Part shown: one piece after another, positions 17,405-29,800 of the stretch
Position numbering within the stretch: position 1 is the first letter of the stretch
How the letters are laid out: the number at the start of each line of letters is the position of its first letter
Source of the DNA: Candidatus Igneacidithiobacillus taupoensis
Lineage (GTDB): Bacteria; Pseudomonadota; Gammaproteobacteria; Acidithiobacillales; Acidithiobacillaceae
Direction of reading: 5' to 3'
Length of the DNA stretch: 64,000 bases
Assembly: GCA_021375695.1 (NCBI GenBank)
Contig: JAEPKX010000001.1
Coordinates: 124,001-188,000, forward strand
The notes under the pieces: model-generated
What the model was told of the DNA's origin: nothing
Database searches by the model: none
The model's input: only the letters and a program-made list of their open reading frames with translations
Position numbers and translations under genes: made by a program

Positions 17405-19300
17405 TCAATAGCTACTGACTACCTGATTACGCCCTTTCTGCTTGGCTGCAAACAGGGCCTGGTCTGCAGCTTTGATCAATTCCCGGGGATCTTCCATGTC
17501 TTCCCTCCGGCAGGCCACACCGATACTGACAGAAATGGAAAGCGGTAGGTCCTGCCAGGTTTCTGCAGCGGACAAGCGTTCGCAAATCCGATTGGCGAGC
17601 GCTTCCAGCCCGCTCAACTCCGTTTCTGGACAGAGGACGAGAAACTCATCTCCGCCCATTCGACAGACGACGTCCTGTTGTCGGATCAACTCTTCGAGGA
17701 TACGCGCCACCCGGTGCAAGACCCCATCGCCCCCATCATGACCCAAGGAATCGTTGATTTCCTTGAAGTTGTCTAGATCCAGGAGCATAACTCCAAGGGC
17801 AGTTTGCCGATGCTTGCTGACGGCCCATTCCTGCGCAAAACGATCTTCGGCATAACGTCGATTGCGCAGCTTCGTCAGGGGATCGGTCAAAGCCGCCTGC
17901 CGCAAATCCCGGTTTACCTCCACCAGGGAGCCTGCCAAACGCTGCATTCGCTGTTGTCGCAGGGAATACTTACGACGTGCCTCCTGCCGTCGCATGGCAA
18001 ATTGCAAGTGTTTTAGCAATTGTTCATCGGTCAACGGTAGAGTTTCGTAGGCGTCTACCGCCGTGCGGTACAGCAAGAGTTCTGCCACCGGCGAGAGCGG
18101 AGGGCCAAAGACCAGCAGGTAGGGTCCCAAAATGGGATCAAGCCCTGCCAGAAGTCGCTCTAGCTCCGCATCATGCACCGAGTCCTTGATCACTATCAGC
18201 AGATCCCAGTTGGCAGAACTCAATGTCAGGGGATCCACACTCCTGGGGAGCTTTTGCGGACAAAGTCCCATGCGCTGCAGCATTGCGCTACAGGCACTAC
18301 CATTGGCCGATGTGTCGTCCCCGATACAAGCTATCTGTAGACCTGCACCAATGGGCGGCTCTACTTCTTCTGCAGTCTCACCATCTTCCCAACCCGTAAC
18401 GGTACTACGGATTTCCTCCGCCTCCTGTAGCAGATCACGCCAGCCCGGCCAGGAGCGAAGGAGATGCTCCAAAACTCCATTGACCGTCTCCTGACTCAAT
18501 CCCAGAAATTCTGTCTCCTTGCGTAGTTTCGCCGCATCCTCTTGCCAGGAAGGGTTTCTTTGGAGGCAAATGGCTGCCATGGAATTGCCAAAACGCAATA
18601 AGTGGGCAAGAAAAATACAACGTGCCGAGTCCGGGGTTCCCAGGAGTTCTTCCGGACAGCCTTGGTGCAAAACCGCCTCGACATAGATGGAGGGTAGACC
18701 CCAGTCTTCCAGCAGGAGCGCAGAGAGTTCGTCTTGATCCACATCAAAGCGTCGACGTTCCTCCAGCCGGCACTCTACTTCGTTTTTACCGACACACCAG
18801 GTGAGAAGCTCTCCATAGCTTTCTGGAAACAGACTTGCCAATGCCAATCGGCCCACCTTGGAGAGAAGTGTCACGACAAAGATTTCATCGGCATTCACTC
18901 GCCCAAGCCAGGCGGTTGCATGCTGAGTCGCCAGGCCAGCGAGTAAAGAACGTGTCCAAAACCCCGAATAATCAAAGTCAGGAACCCGGGGAGCAGTGCT
19001 TTGGATTAACGCCAAGGCCAGCACCAAACGCTTGATCTGGGCTTGACCAAGAACCAATATTGCGTCATTTACCGCCACGATGGGGCGGGAACGATAGTGT
19101 AGAGAGACATTGGCAAGCTGTAAAAGTCTGGCATTGGTGGCCGGATCCGATTGCAAGACACGGCCCAACTCTCTACTGTCGATATCCTCCTGCTCCAATA
19201 AGCGCAAGGCCTCTAGAAAGATTCCGCGGGGCGAAGGCAACTGACCACCGCTTCGATACCGGGTAAGCCATTCGGCACTGCTTACGGCAACCATTTTCAT
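17405..19300 (-). CDS. HDOD domain - GGDEF diguanylate cyclase fusion
   Basis: This 631-residue cytoplasmic signalling protein has two parts. The N-terminal half (about residues 15-215) is an HDOD domain (LPSPRGIFLEALRLLEQED, SDPATNARLLQLAN), a signalling module related to but catalytically distinct from HD hydrolases. A middle linker of ~200 residues resembles a degenerate receiver (DLLIVIKDS). The C-terminal GGDEF domain (~460-631) has DPLTKLRNRRY, the intact active site GGDEF, and an RQQD inhibitory site exactly five residues upstream. It is therefore predicted to make cyclic di-GMP with product inhibition. Start ATG 19300 (or 19294, with better ribosome-site spacing). Confidence 0.88.
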   Translation of the reverse strand: MKMVAVSSAEWLTRYRSGGQLPSPRGIFLEALRLLEQEDIDSRELGRVLQSDPATNARLLQLANVSLHYRSRPIVAVNDAILVLGQAQIKRLVLALALIQSTAPRVPDFDYSGFWTRSLLAGLATQHATAWLGRVNADEIFVVTLLSKVGRLALASLFPESYGELLTWCVGKNEVECRLEERRRFDVDQDELSALLLEDWGLPSIYVEAVLHQGCPEELLGTPDSARCIFLAHLLRFGNSMAAICLQRNPSWQEDAAKLRKETEFLGLSQETVNGVLEHLLRSWPGWRDLLQEAEEIRSTVTGWEDGETAEEVEPPIGAGLQIACIGDDTSANGSACSAMLQRMGLCPQKLPRSVDPLTLSSANWDLLIVIKDSVHDAELERLLAGLDPILGPYLLVFGPPLSPVAELLLYRTAVDAYETLPLTDEQLLKHLQFAMRRQEARRKYSLRQQRMQRLAGSLVEVNRDLRQAALTDPLTKLRNRRYAEDRFAQEWAVSKHRQTALGVMLLDLDNFKEINDSLGHDGGDGVLHRVARILEELIRQQDVVCRMGGDEFLVLCPETELSGLEALANRICERLSAAETWQDLPLSISVSIGVACRREDMEDPRELIKAADQALFAAKQKGRNQVVSSY

Positions 19301-19337
19301 CCCCAGCGGTTCTTGCTAGACCTTAGTTATCTTTAGG

Positions 19338-20015
19338 CTATTTTTGGCAAAATGCCAATCCCTCCAAGGGAATGTACCAACGACTTTCCATTTGTCCAGA
19401 GGCTACCGGTGCGGGAACCGTACGCACCATCGCCTGAGCCAGCAAGGCTGGGGTGGTCTGTTGCGAAGGGGACTGCAGCTTCACCTGGAGCACTCCTCCC
19501 CAGGACATCCCCAGATCCCGGCAGGCCGACTGGGCATCGTGCAAAAACCTCTGTAGCAACACCCTTTGTGCCTTTCCCGCAGCTTCTTGCAGGCTGGCCG
19601 CCGAGGGCTGGGCTTGCAAGGACTGTAATTGCAGTCGGGACTGCAGGGTGGCCAACTGCACCAGCAGCACCGAGGGTGCTGCCCGCAGGATCAACTCTCC
19701 CTTGAGCTGCCAACCCTTGTCATCGGCCATTTGCTGGCTTTGATAATTGCCAAGCCTCCAGTGAATCTGTGGAATCTTGTCCAGCTGCTCCTGCGCCCAG
19801 CGGAGATCGTCATTGACAAGAACGGCAGCCTTGGCGGGATCCTGATTTTGTGCCTCGGCGACCAGGTGTGCGGTCAACTCATCATCGGGGACGGTAAAGT
19901 CCTCGCGCAATGAAAGATCAATGCGAGTGGGACCCATGGGGGTCGGTGCCGCTTGCGCAAACGCCGGGGCACAAGCTAAAAAACCCGAAAGCAACAAGAG
20001 AAATGTTCGCTTCAA
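19338..20015 (-). CDS. SIMPL-like (DUF541) periplasmic protein
   Basis: The ~225-residue protein has a clear signal peptide (KRTFLLLLSGFLACAPAFA|Q) and a mature domain with alternating strands and helices. A helix-rich EAAGKAQRVLLQRFLHDA segment resembles the Ala-rich helix of SIMPL/YggE proteins; assignment to that family is tentative. The frame is open to a TTG at 20048 that would overlap glmS. The TTG at 20015, with GGAG upstream, gives the natural signal peptide. It is 25 nt downstream of glmS. Function unknown; YggE-type proteins have been linked to oxidative stress. Confidence 0.6.
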   Translation of the reverse strand: MKRTFLLLLSGFLACAPAFAQAAPTPMGPTRIDLSLREDFTVPDDELTAHLVAEAQNQDPAKAAVLVNDDLRWAQEQLDKIPQIHWRLGNYQSQQMADDKGWQLKGELILRAAPSVLLVQLATLQSRLQLQSLQAQPSAASLQEAAGKAQRVLLQRFLHDAQSACRDLGMSWGGVLQVKLQSPSQQTTPALLAQAMVRTVPAPVASGQMESRWYIPLEGLAFCQK

Positions 20016-20040
20016 GGAATGAATCTCCAGGGGGTACCAT

Positions 20041-21876
20041 TTACTCAACCGTCACCGCCTTGGCCAGATTGCGCGGGCGATCCACATCGGTACCCTTGAC
20101 CAACGCGGCGTGATAGGCCAGCAGTTGGACGGGGATGGCATGAATGATGGGCGAAAGGAGTCCGGCATGCCGAGGTAGACGAATGACATGGACCCCTTCT
20201 CCGGCTTCATAATGACTGTCCAGATCCGTAAAGACGTAGAGCTGACCGCCCCGGGCATGGACCTCTTGCATATTGGCCGCCAGCTTTTCCAGCAGCTGGT
20301 CGTTGGGCGCGATGACCACGACCGGCATGTGGGCGTCCACCAAGGCCAGGGGTCCGTGTTTCAACTCCCCAGCCGGATAAGCCTCGGCATGAATATAGGA
20401 AATTTCCTTGAGCTTCAGGGCACCCTCCAGGGCAATGGGATAGTGAAGACCCCGCCCCAAAAAGAGGGCATGTTCCTTGTTGGCAAAATGCCTTGCCCAA
20501 AGCTGGATCTGGGGCTCGAGCTGGAGGGCTTGTTGAATGCTGCCGGGCAGCTGTCGCAAGGCCAGCAAATGGCCTGCTAACGCCTCTTCGTCGATCCTCC
20601 CCCGCAGCACACCCAAGGAGATTGCCAGCAGATACAAGGCCACCAGCTGGGTAGTAAAGGCCTTGGTGGAGGCCACCCCGATCTCGGGGCCCGCCCGGGT
20701 CAGGAATTGCAGGGACGACGCTCGTGGAATGGCACTCTCGGCTACATTACATATGGATAGGCTCAGCGGCTGACCCAAGGCCTTGGCATGGCGCAGGGCC
20801 TCGAAGGTATCCAGCGTCTCTCCCGATTGGGAGAGGGTGACGATCAGTCGACTCCGCTTTGGGATACTGTCCCGATAGCGATACTCATGGCCCAGTTCCG
20901 CATAGGCGGGGATACCGGCAATACTTTCCAGCCACTGCCGGCCCACCAGGCTTGCGTAGTGACTGGTCCCCGATGCCAGCAGGAGGACCTCATCAATTTT
21001 TGCAAATTGGTCCGCCGCCCCCGCGCCCCAGATCTGGTCAATGGAAAAATGCCCCTGGAGGGCCCCCTCCATGGTATCGGCCACCGCCCGCGCCTGTTCG
21101 TGGATCTCTTTCTGCATGAAATGACGATAGGGGCCCAAATCCATGGCCGCGCTGCTTGATTGGCTCCAATGCTGTTCCCGCAGCACTGGCTCCCCTTGCT
21201 GATCCACCATTACCACGGCATCCCTGCGCAGACTGGCAAAGTCGCCATCCTCGAGATAGATCACCCGCCGGGTAACCGGCAGCAGGGCGGCAACGTCCGA
21301 CGCAAAATAATTACCATCACTGGCAAGACCCAGGAGCAAGGGACAACCCATCCGGGCTATCACCAATTGTCCTGCGTCGTGACGACTGAGCACGGCAAAG
21401 GCATAGGCCCCCTGCAATTCCCGACAGGCAGCCCGCACCGCCGACAGGAGATCATCCATTTGGCTGCGATACCAATGGATCAAATGGGCAATGACCTCGG
21501 TATCCGTCTCGGAGACAAAGTCATAACCCACCCCCCGCAAGCGCTCCCGCAAACTCTGGAAATTTTCGATGATGCCGTTGTGCACCACCGCCAGTTCGTC
21601 CCTGGAGAAAAGCGGATGGGCATTGCGCTCGGCTATACCCCCATGGGTAGCCCAACGGGTATGACCAATCCCGAGTCCACTAACCAACCCTTCGCTTTCC
21701 ATGGTAGCTGCCAAATCCGCCACCCGACCCACACTGCGCCGCCGTTGCAATTCCCCCTGGTCATCCAGGATCGCCAAGCCAGCCGAGTCATAGCCCCGGT
21801 ATTCCAATCGCCGCAGCCCTTCCAAAATGACCGGAACGATATCCCTCTGGCCGACGCCACCAACAATTCCACACAT
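20041..21876 (-). CDS. glmS: Glutamine-fructose-6-phosphate aminotransferase (GlmS)
   Basis: This enzyme makes glucosamine 6-phosphate from fructose 6-phosphate and glutamine, the first step to UDP-GlcNAc for peptidoglycan and lipopolysaccharide. The 611 residues comprise the N-terminal glutamine amidotransferase domain with catalytic Cys2 (MCGIVGG) and GHTRWATHG, then two SIS sugar-isomerase domains ([11 protein letters not shown] and ALFLGRG), and the conserved C-terminus [14 protein letters not shown]. It lies 22 nt downstream of glmU, so the two genes of the hexosamine pathway are cotranscribed. Confidence 0.98.
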   Translation of the reverse strand: MCGIVGGVGQRDIVPVILEGLRRLEYRGYDSAGLAILDDQGELQRRRSVGRVADLAATMESEGLVSGLGIGHTRWATHGGIAERNAHPLFSRDELAVVHNGIIENFQSLRERLRGVGYDFVSETDTEVIAHLIHWYRSQMDDLLSAVRAACRELQGAYAFAVLSRHDAGQLVIARMGCPLLLGLASDGNYFASDVAALLPVTRRVIYLEDGDFASLRRDAVVMVDQQGEPVLREQHWSQSSSAAMDLGPYRHFMQKEIHEQARAVADTMEGALQGHFSIDQIWGAGAADQFAKIDEVLLLASGTSHYASLVGRQWLESIAGIPAYAELGHEYRYRDSIPKRSRLIVTLSQSGETLDTFEALRHAKALGQPLSLSICNVAESAIPRASSLQFLTRAGPEIGVASTKAFTTQLVALYLLAISLGVLRGRIDEEALAGHLLALRQLPGSIQQALQLEPQIQLWARHFANKEHALFLGRGLHYPIALEGALKLKEISYIHAEAYPAGELKHGPLALVDAHMPVVVIAPNDQLLEKLAANMQEVHARGGQLYVFTDLDSHYEAGEGVHVIRLPRHAGLLSPIIHAIPVQLLAYHAALVKGTDVDRPRNLAKAVTVE

Positions 21877-21898
21877 TCTGATCTACCTTTTCTGGGAC

Positions 21899-23278
21899 TC
21901 AGCCTTTGTTCGCTTGCCTGGGTCCGTGCCAATGGGGAATGGATTTCTGGGGACTCCGACTCAAGGTAAGCCCACCGGCGGGGACGTCACGGGTAATGGT
22001 GCTCCCGGCGCCGATGGTCGCCCCAGCCCCCACCCGAACCGGTGCCACGAGTTGGGTATCGGAGCCCACAAAGACACCATCGCCAATCTCGGTTTTATGT
22101 TTCTCTACCCCGTCATAATTGCAGGTAATGACACCAGCGCCAATGTTCACCTGCGCACCGATCTCGGCATCGCCCAGATAGCTCAGATGGTTGGCCTTGC
22201 TTCCCGCACCCAGCCGCAGTTTCTTGGTTTCCACAAAATTTCCCACGTGGGCATTGGCACCAATTTCCGAACCTGGGCGAATCCTCGCAAAAGGGCCAAT
22301 GCGTGCTCCGTGGTCGATTTTGCACCCTTCCAGCAGCGAGTAGGGGAGAATTTCCACATCGTTCCCAATACATGCGTCCCGCAAGATCGCGCCAGCCCCG
22401 ATCCGTACCCTGGCGCCCAACTCAATCCGCCCCTCCAGGATCACATTGGGCTCCAGGTAGCAGTCGGGACCAAACTCCAGACTGCCCCGCAGATCTACCC
22501 GAGCAGGATCGGCACAACGCAGCCCCGCTTGTTGCAATGTTCGGATCTGTCGGGCTTGCAAGAGTCGTTCAGCTTGGGAGAGCTGTTCAGCATCATTTAC
22601 CCCCAGCGCTTCGCGGGGATCCGCCAGACGATAGGCAATGGTTTTGATCCCGTCCTGGGCGGCTAGGGAAACCAGGTCCGTAAGATAGTATTCCCCTTGG
22701 GAATTGTTGGGTGCCAATGCCCCTAGCCAATTTTCCAAACGGTTTGCAGGAAGGACCAGGATCCCCAGATTCACCTCGCGAATCTCTCTTTCCCGGGGCG
22801 AGCAGTCGCGCTCTTCCTGGATCCCCGCCACGGTACCATCTTCCTGACGCAGGATCCGACCGTAGCCCGAGGGATCCGGCAGTTCCCCGCTGCAAAGACC
22901 CACACAATCGTCGGGAACATGCTGCAGAAATGCTTGCAGTGTCTGGGCCTGCAGCAGTGGCACGTCACCGTAGAGCACCAGGACCCGGCCTTCCTTAGCG
23001 AGGCCTGGCAAGGCGCAGCGCAGGGCATCGCCGGTACCACGTTGCGGCTCTTGATAGTGAAAAACCAGGCCAGGGACAGATCCCAAAGATGCCTGGAGGA
23101 GCTCAGCGCCGTGCCCAACCACCAGATGGACAGGCTCCTGGTCTGCGACCTGTTGTGCTGTGTGCAGCACATGATGCAACAAGGGTTTCCCGGCCAATAG
23201 CTGCAAAACTTTCGGCTGGGCAGAGCGCATTCGCGTTCCCTTGCCAGCCGCCAAAATGACAACTTGTACCCGAGCCAT
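21899..23278 (-). CDS. glmU: Bifunctional N-acetylglucosamine-1-phosphate uridyltransferase / acetyltransferase (GlmU)
   Basis: The 459-residue enzyme makes UDP-GlcNAc by acetylating GlcN-1-P and transferring UMP. The N-terminal pyrophosphorylase has LAAGKGTRM and YGDVPLL; the C-terminal left-handed beta helix has hexapeptide repeats and the acetyltransferase signature (HVGNFVETKK, SKANHLSYLGDAEIG, NIGAGVITCNYDG). The ATG at 23278 has a GAGGG site; an in-frame start at 23293 is less likely. It begins just after the atp-operon terminator and forms an operon with glmS. Confidence 0.98.
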   Translation of the reverse strand: MARVQVVILAAGKGTRMRSAQPKVLQLLAGKPLLHHVLHTAQQVADQEPVHLVVGHGAELLQASLGSVPGLVFHYQEPQRGTGDALRCALPGLAKEGRVLVLYGDVPLLQAQTLQAFLQHVPDDCVGLCSGELPDPSGYGRILRQEDGTVAGIQEERDCSPREREIREVNLGILVLPANRLENWLGALAPNNSQGEYYLTDLVSLAAQDGIKTIAYRLADPREALGVNDAEQLSQAERLLQARQIRTLQQAGLRCADPARVDLRGSLEFGPDCYLEPNVILEGRIELGARVRIGAGAILRDACIGNDVEILPYSLLEGCKIDHGARIGPFARIRPGSEIGANAHVGNFVETKKLRLGAGSKANHLSYLGDAEIGAQVNIGAGVITCNYDGVEKHKTEIGDGVFVGSDTQLVAPVRVGAGATIGAGSTITRDVPAGGLTLSRSPQKSIPHWHGPRQANKG

Positions 23279-23295
23279 GACACCCTCTTTCACCC

Positions 23296-23329
23296 AAGAA
23301 GAAACCCCAAGGTAAGATCTCCTTGGGGT
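23296..23329 (-). terminator. Rho-independent terminator of the atp operon
   Basis: A perfect 9-bp stem, ACCCCAAGG (23304-23312) and CCTTGGGGT (23321-23329) with an 8-nt loop, lies 46 nt beyond the atpC stop. On the minus strand it is followed by a T-rich run (TTCTTCTT). It separates atpC from glmU on the same strand. Confidence 0.8.
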
Positions 23330-23374
23330 CTTGCTTGCAGAACATCAACCTTCTCTTCCGTACCTCGTTTGGAA

Positions 23375-23800
23375 TCAGCGTAGTATTCCTTGCTCCCGCA
23401 AGCGTTGCAAGGTACGTAGTCGCGCCACTTGTTCGAGCAACTCGGCCTGGGCGGCCGCATAATCCAGATCGTCTGTACGATTGGCCAGGCGTGCCTCAGC
23501 GGCATCCCGGGCGGCTTTTGCTTTCGCCTCGTCAATATCCATGGCCCGTTCTACCGAATCAGCCAAAACCGTTACGCAATCGGGCTGGATTTCGAGCATA
23601 CCGCCATTAACAAATAGATACTCGATCTCATTGCCGTTCTTGATGCGCAGTTCTCCAGGACGCAGACCCGTCAGCAATGGGGCATGCCTTGGTAAAATCC
23701 CCAATTCCCCCATTTGCCCGGGCGCCACCACCATTTCCGCTTCGCCTTCGAAAATGCTGCCTTCTGCACTCACCACCCGTACTGCAATGGTCATGGCCAT
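23375..23800 (-). CDS. atpC: ATP synthase F1 epsilon subunit
   Basis: The 141-residue epsilon subunit sits in the F1 central stalk and regulates ATP hydrolysis. The N-terminal beta sandwich carries GELGILPRHAPLLTGL and FVNGGMLEIQPD; the C-terminal helical hairpin is Ala/Arg-rich. It starts 5 nt after atpD and is the last gene of the atp operon, followed by the terminator. An alternative ATG two codons downstream (23794) is possible. Confidence 0.97.
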   Translation of the reverse strand: MAMTIAVRVVSAEGSIFEGEAEMVVAPGQMGELGILPRHAPLLTGLRPGELRIKNGNEIEYLFVNGGMLEIQPDCVTVLADSVERAMDIDEAKAKAARDAAEARLANRTDDLDYAAAQAELLEQVARLRTLQRLREQGILR

Positions 23801-23805
23801 GATGC

Positions 23806-26110
<2,305 letters not shown>

Positions 26111-26119
26111 AGCGGTTCC

Positions 26120-27664
26120 TCAGTAGCTTCCCGTTGCCTTGAATTGTTGTACCGCTTCCTGCAAACGTCCCTTGATATCATCGGTCAGCTCCTTCTTTGC
26201 CTCCAGATCATCCATAAGATCCTGGTGGCTGGAATGGAGATACGCTAACAGGGCCTTTTCGAAGGATCGTACTTTCCCCACCTCCACATCATCCAGGGCA
26301 CCGCTGCTGGCAGCAAATAAGGAAACTGACTGTTCGGCCACCGACATGGGCGAATACTGATCCTGTTTGAGCAATTCCGTTACCCGCTTACCACGCTCGA
26401 TCTGCTTGCGGGTAATTTCATCCAAATCCGATGCGAACTGGGCAAAGGCTGCCAATTCCCGGTATTGGGCCAGATCCAGGCGGATACCACCACCCAACTT
26501 TTTGATGATCTTGGTCTGGGCAGCTCCCCCCACTCGGGAGACCGATAGACCCGCATTGATGGCAGGACGAACCCCTGAGTTAAACAGATCAGATTCCAAG
26601 TAGATCTGCCCATCGGTAATGGAGATTACGTTGGTTGGCACGAAAGCGGAGACATCGCCGGCCTGGGTCTCGATGATGGGCAATGCCGTCAAGGATCCAG
26701 TTTTACCTTGCACCGCACCATTGGTTTTCTTTGCGACAAAATCTGCATTGACCCGTGCTGCCCGCTCCAGGAGGCGAGAGTGCAAGTAGAAGACATCACC
26801 GGGATAGGCTTCCCGGCCTGGAGGACGACGCAGTAATAAGGAGATTTGGCGATAGGCCCATGCCTGCTTGCTCAGATCATCATAAACGATCAAGGCATCC
26901 ATGCCACGATCGCGGAAATACTCGCCCATGGTGCAGCCTGCGTAGGGGGCCAGATACTGCATCGCTGCAGAGTCAGAGGCATTGGCAGCCACCACCGTGG
27001 TGTACTCCATGGCCCCGTATTCTTCCAGCTTGCGAACCACACCAGCGACCGTTGAGGCCTTTTGGCCAACAGCCACATAGATGCAGTACACATTCTTGCC
27101 TTTTTGGTTGATGATGGCATCCACGGCAACAGCAGTTTTGCCCGTCTGGCGATCGCCAATGATCAACTCCCGTTGTCCCCTACCAATGGGAACCATGGCA
27201 TCAATGGCCTTGATTCCGGTCTGCATGGGTTCATCCACACTTTGGCGTTCAACCACGCCTGGAGCGATCTTTTCCAGCACATCGTACTCATCTGCAGCGA
27301 TCGGACCCTTTCCATCCAGAGGCTGGCCCAGGGAATTCACCACCCGCCCCAGCAAGGATTTGCCAATGGGGACCTGCATGACCTTACCCGTACATTGGAC
27401 GGTGTCGCCCTCTTGCAGACCAGAAAATTCTCCCAACACCACCGCACCAACGTTATCTCGCTCCAGATTCATTGCCAGCGCAAATTTGCCACCGGGAAGT
27501 TCCAGCATTTCGCCATACATAACGTCGTCCAGCCCATGAATCCGGAGAATTCCGTCGTTCAAGCTGGTAATGGTGCCCTGCGAGCGGGTTTCTACCTTAC
27601 TGGTAAAACCACTTATCCGCGCGCGGATCAGTTCACTGATTTCCGAAGGATTCAGTTGTTGCAT
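26120..27664 (-). CDS. atpA: ATP synthase F1 alpha subunit
   Basis: The 514-residue non-catalytic nucleotide-binding subunit has Walker [19 protein letters not shown], and the arginine-finger region [18 protein letters not shown]-terminal residues include the delta-binding helix ([11 protein letters not shown]). It lies 13 nt after atpH in the canonical order. Confidence 0.98.
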   Translation of the reverse strand: MQQLNPSEISELIRARISGFTSKVETRSQGTITSLNDGILRIHGLDDVMYGEMLELPGGKFALAMNLERDNVGAVVLGEFSGLQEGDTVQCTGKVMQVPIGKSLLGRVVNSLGQPLDGKGPIAADEYDVLEKIAPGVVERQSVDEPMQTGIKAIDAMVPIGRGQRELIIGDRQTGKTAVAVDAIINQKGKNVYCIYVAVGQKASTVAGVVRKLEEYGAMEYTTVVAANASDSAAMQYLAPYAGCTMGEYFRDRGMDALIVYDDLSKQAWAYRQISLLLRRPPGREAYPGDVFYLHSRLLERAARVNADFVAKKTNGAVQGKTGSLTALPIIETQAGDVSAFVPTNVISITDGQIYLESDLFNSGVRPAINAGLSVSRVGGAAQTKIIKKLGGGIRLDLAQYRELAAFAQFASDLDEITRKQIERGKRVTELLKQDQYSPMSVAEQSVSLFAASSGALDDVEVGKVRSFEKALLAYLHSSHQDLMDDLEAKKELTDDIKGRLQEAVQQFKATGSY

Positions 27665-27677
27665 GCCAATTCCTCAA

Positions 27678-28217
27678 TTAAATGCGAAGACTCTGGGCCA
27701 GCTGAGTAAGCTGACCACGCACGGAAGCATCGATAATCTCATCCCCGACCTGAACAATCACCCCTCCTAGGAGGGAGGGATCCAGCTCTTCCCGGAGGGC
27801 AACCTTTTTACCAGGATGCCGGCGCTCCAGCGCGGCAGTTACCACAGCACGCTGCTCTTCGAGCAAGGGATACGAGCTACGAACCACCGCATCCAGCTCA
27901 CCACGGACCTGATGCAGGGATTGTTCAAACAGATCGGCAATTTCTGCAACCACCTGCCAACGATCATTCTCGATGAGCAAGGACACAAAGCGCTGCCAAT
28001 CCTGCAGATCCACGGCCACAGGTATTGAGCCCAAGAAAGCGACCTTATCGGCATCGGAACGCTCGGGGTTGGCCAAAAACTTTCTTGCCTCATCCTGAGA
28101 GACCCAAAGGGCCAGACTCTGCAGGGCTTCCAACCAGTCATTACCAGCATCTGGTGATGGAAGCATCTGGAAGATTGCCTCTGCGTAGGGTCGCGCCAGC
28201 GTAATGGAATCTGCCAT
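27678..28217 (-). CDS. atpH: ATP synthase F1 delta subunit
   Basis: The 179-residue peripheral-stalk subunit has the helical N-terminal domain (ITLARPYAEAIFQML) that caps F1, and the conserved C-terminal LLGGVIVQVGDEIIDASVRGQLTQL. It is located between atpF and atpA with short gaps of 12-13 nt. Confidence 0.97.
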   Translation of the reverse strand: MADSITLARPYAEAIFQMLPSPDAGNDWLEALQSLALWVSQDEARKFLANPERSDADKVAFLGSIPVAVDLQDWQRFVSLLIENDRWQVVAEIADLFEQSLHQVRGELDAVVRSSYPLLEEQRAVVTAALERRHPGKKVALREELDPSLLGGVIVQVGDEIIDASVRGQLTQLAQSLRI

Positions 28218-28229
28218 ATCTGGACCCCT

Positions 28230-28709
28230 TTAGAGTTGTGCGACCAGCCGATCGGTGATCTCGCGATGATTCTCGGGATTGATTTCGCGCTGCAAAATCT
28301 TTTCAGAGCCCTCGATCACCAAATGGATCAACTCGCCACGCAACTGCTCGCGAGCACGATTTTCTTCCACTTCTATCTCCGCTCGTGCACCGGCAATGAT
28401 CCGGTCTGCCTCTTCCCGTGCCTTGATTTGAGCCTCTTCCCGCATCTCGATACCGCGCCGTTCGGCTTGGGCAATGATCTCGGAAGCCTTTTCTTTGGCC
28501 TCCCGGAGAATCTCGGCCGCCCGCTTCTGCGCCAGCTCCAATTCTTCCTTGCCCCTTTCTGCCGCAGCCAATCCATCGGCAATCCTGGCGGATCGATCAT
28601 TCATGATCCGCCGTAACGGACCATACAAGTACTTATACAGCAACACCACCAGGATCGCGAAGACCAGGATCTGGACGAGCAGGGTGCCATTGATACTTAC
28701 AGGATTCAT
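28230..28709 (-). CDS. atpF: ATP synthase F0 b subunit
   Basis: The 159-residue stator stalk subunit has one N-terminal transmembrane helix (residues ~8-27) followed by a long charged helix (Ala/Glu/Arg heptads, about 30-140) that dimerises. Length is normal. It lies between atpE and atpH. Confidence 0.97.
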   Translation of the reverse strand: MNPVSINGTLLVQILVFAILVVLLYKYLYGPLRRIMNDRSARIADGLAAAERGKEELELAQKRAAEILREAKEKASEIIAQAERRGIEMREEAQIKAREEADRIIAGARAEIEVEENRAREQLRGELIHLVIEGSEKILQREINPENHREITDRLVAQL

Positions 28710-28749
28710 GATTTCCTCACTGAAGCCAGCCTGAAATATAGGCTACTAC

Positions 28750-29004
28750 TCAGCCTAGAAAGGGATTGGCGAAGAGGAACCAGAAACCAAAGGCCAGGAT
28801 GATGAAGGGAAAGGATTCCATCAAGCCAGCAAAAATGAAGGTATTGACTAGCAGCTGTGGTCGCATTTCTGGCTGACGGGTGATTCCTTCGATGGTTTTG
28901 GAGGTAATGAGCCCCCAGCCAATGGCGGAGCCAAGGCCTGCGGCACCAAAGATGATTCCAACGGCAATGGCTGTCGCCGCAATGATGATGGTGTGTGCGT
29001 CCAT
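28750..29004 (-). CDS. atpE: ATP synthase F0 c subunit
   Basis: The 84-residue proteolipid has two transmembrane helices around the polar loop RQPE. Helix 2 carries the ion-binding Glu in GLMESFPF. Helix 1 has the Gly/Ala packing repeat (GAAGLGSAIGWG). The glutamine needed for Na+ coordination in Na+-type rings is replaced by a hydrophobic residue here, so the enzyme is predicted to be proton-driven. Confidence 0.97.
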   Translation of the reverse strand: MDAHTIIIAATAIAVGIIFGAAGLGSAIGWGLITSKTIEGITRQPEMRPQLLVNTFIFAGLMESFPFIILAFGFWFLFANPFLG

Positions 29005-29047
29005 GTTGCAACTCCTTCAGGAGAAAATGTTAAGGAAAAATAAAAGC

Positions 29048-29797
29048 TTAATGATCTTGCATGTTGGCCATACCGAGGTAGACCACCGTCAACACCGTGA
29101 AAATAAATGCCTGGAGCATGACGATCAAGGACTCAAAGCCTGACCAGACCACTCCCAACACGATGTTTCCCCACCAGGGCAAGAGGGCCAGGAGCAGAAA
29201 GACCAGTTCACCCGCGAACATATTACCAAAGAGTCGCAGCGCCAGACTCAAGGGCTTGGTAATCTCTTCGATGGCAGTCATCACCATGTTGACGGGGAAT
29301 AGATACTTTCCGAAAGGGTGGACCAGATAGGTGCGAAAATAGGCAAAGCCTTTGACCCGCAAGCTGGTAAACAATGTGAGCAGAAACACCACGATTGCCA
29401 CCGCAAAGGTGGTATTCAGGTTGACTGTTGGGGTTACGCGAAAGTCTTTCACGCCAAACCAGGCCGCAACCACCCCCGGCAAATAGGCCGGAATCAGGTC
29501 CATACTGTTCATGAGCAAAATCCACAGAAAGACCGTCAACGCAACCGGGGCAATCAAGGGATCGCGAACCGGAAAGCTATCGGTAACTAGTTTATCGATA
29601 AACTCTACGGTTCCTTCCAGCCAGGCCTGCATTCCATGGGGGGCTCCCGCTTCCAGTCGACGACCCACCAGCATAGCGGTCCCCACCAGCAGCGCGGCCA
29701 GGATCAATCCCATGAGAATGGTGTCTATATCAAAGGTCCAAAAGCCTTGCCCGACAGTCCAGTTGGTCAGGTGATGGGCTATGTCGCCAGATGCCAC
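29048..29797 (-). CDS. atpB: ATP synthase F0 a subunit
   Basis: The 249-residue polytopic membrane subunit forms the proton half-channels. The essential arginine is in the helix ITKPLSLALRLFGNMFAGELV, and PTVNLNTTFA is also conserved. It starts 3 nt after the atpI stop and is followed by atpE. Confidence 0.97.
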   Translation of the reverse strand: MASGDIAHHLTNWTVGQGFWTFDIDTILMGLILAALLVGTAMLVGRRLEAGAPHGMQAWLEGTVEFIDKLVTDSFPVRDPLIAPVALTVFLWILLMNSMDLIPAYLPGVVAAWFGVKDFRVTPTVNLNTTFAVAIVVFLLTLFTSLRVKGFAYFRTYLVHPFGKYLFPVNMVMTAIEEITKPLSLALRLFGNMFAGELVFLLLALLPWWGNIVLGVVWSGFESLIVMLQAFIFTVLTVVYLGMANMQDH

Positions 29798-29800
29798 GTT

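Noticed and set aside
19344-19358. TTGGCA-AAA-TGCCAA palindrome at the end of the SIMPL-like gene
   Set aside because: It lies in the coding end and has no T tail in the direction of transcription; not enough for a terminator call.
22250-22265. CCCACGTGGG in glmU as a second parS
   Set aside because: The CACGTG core is there, but the flanking TGTTT/AAACA bases of parS are not.
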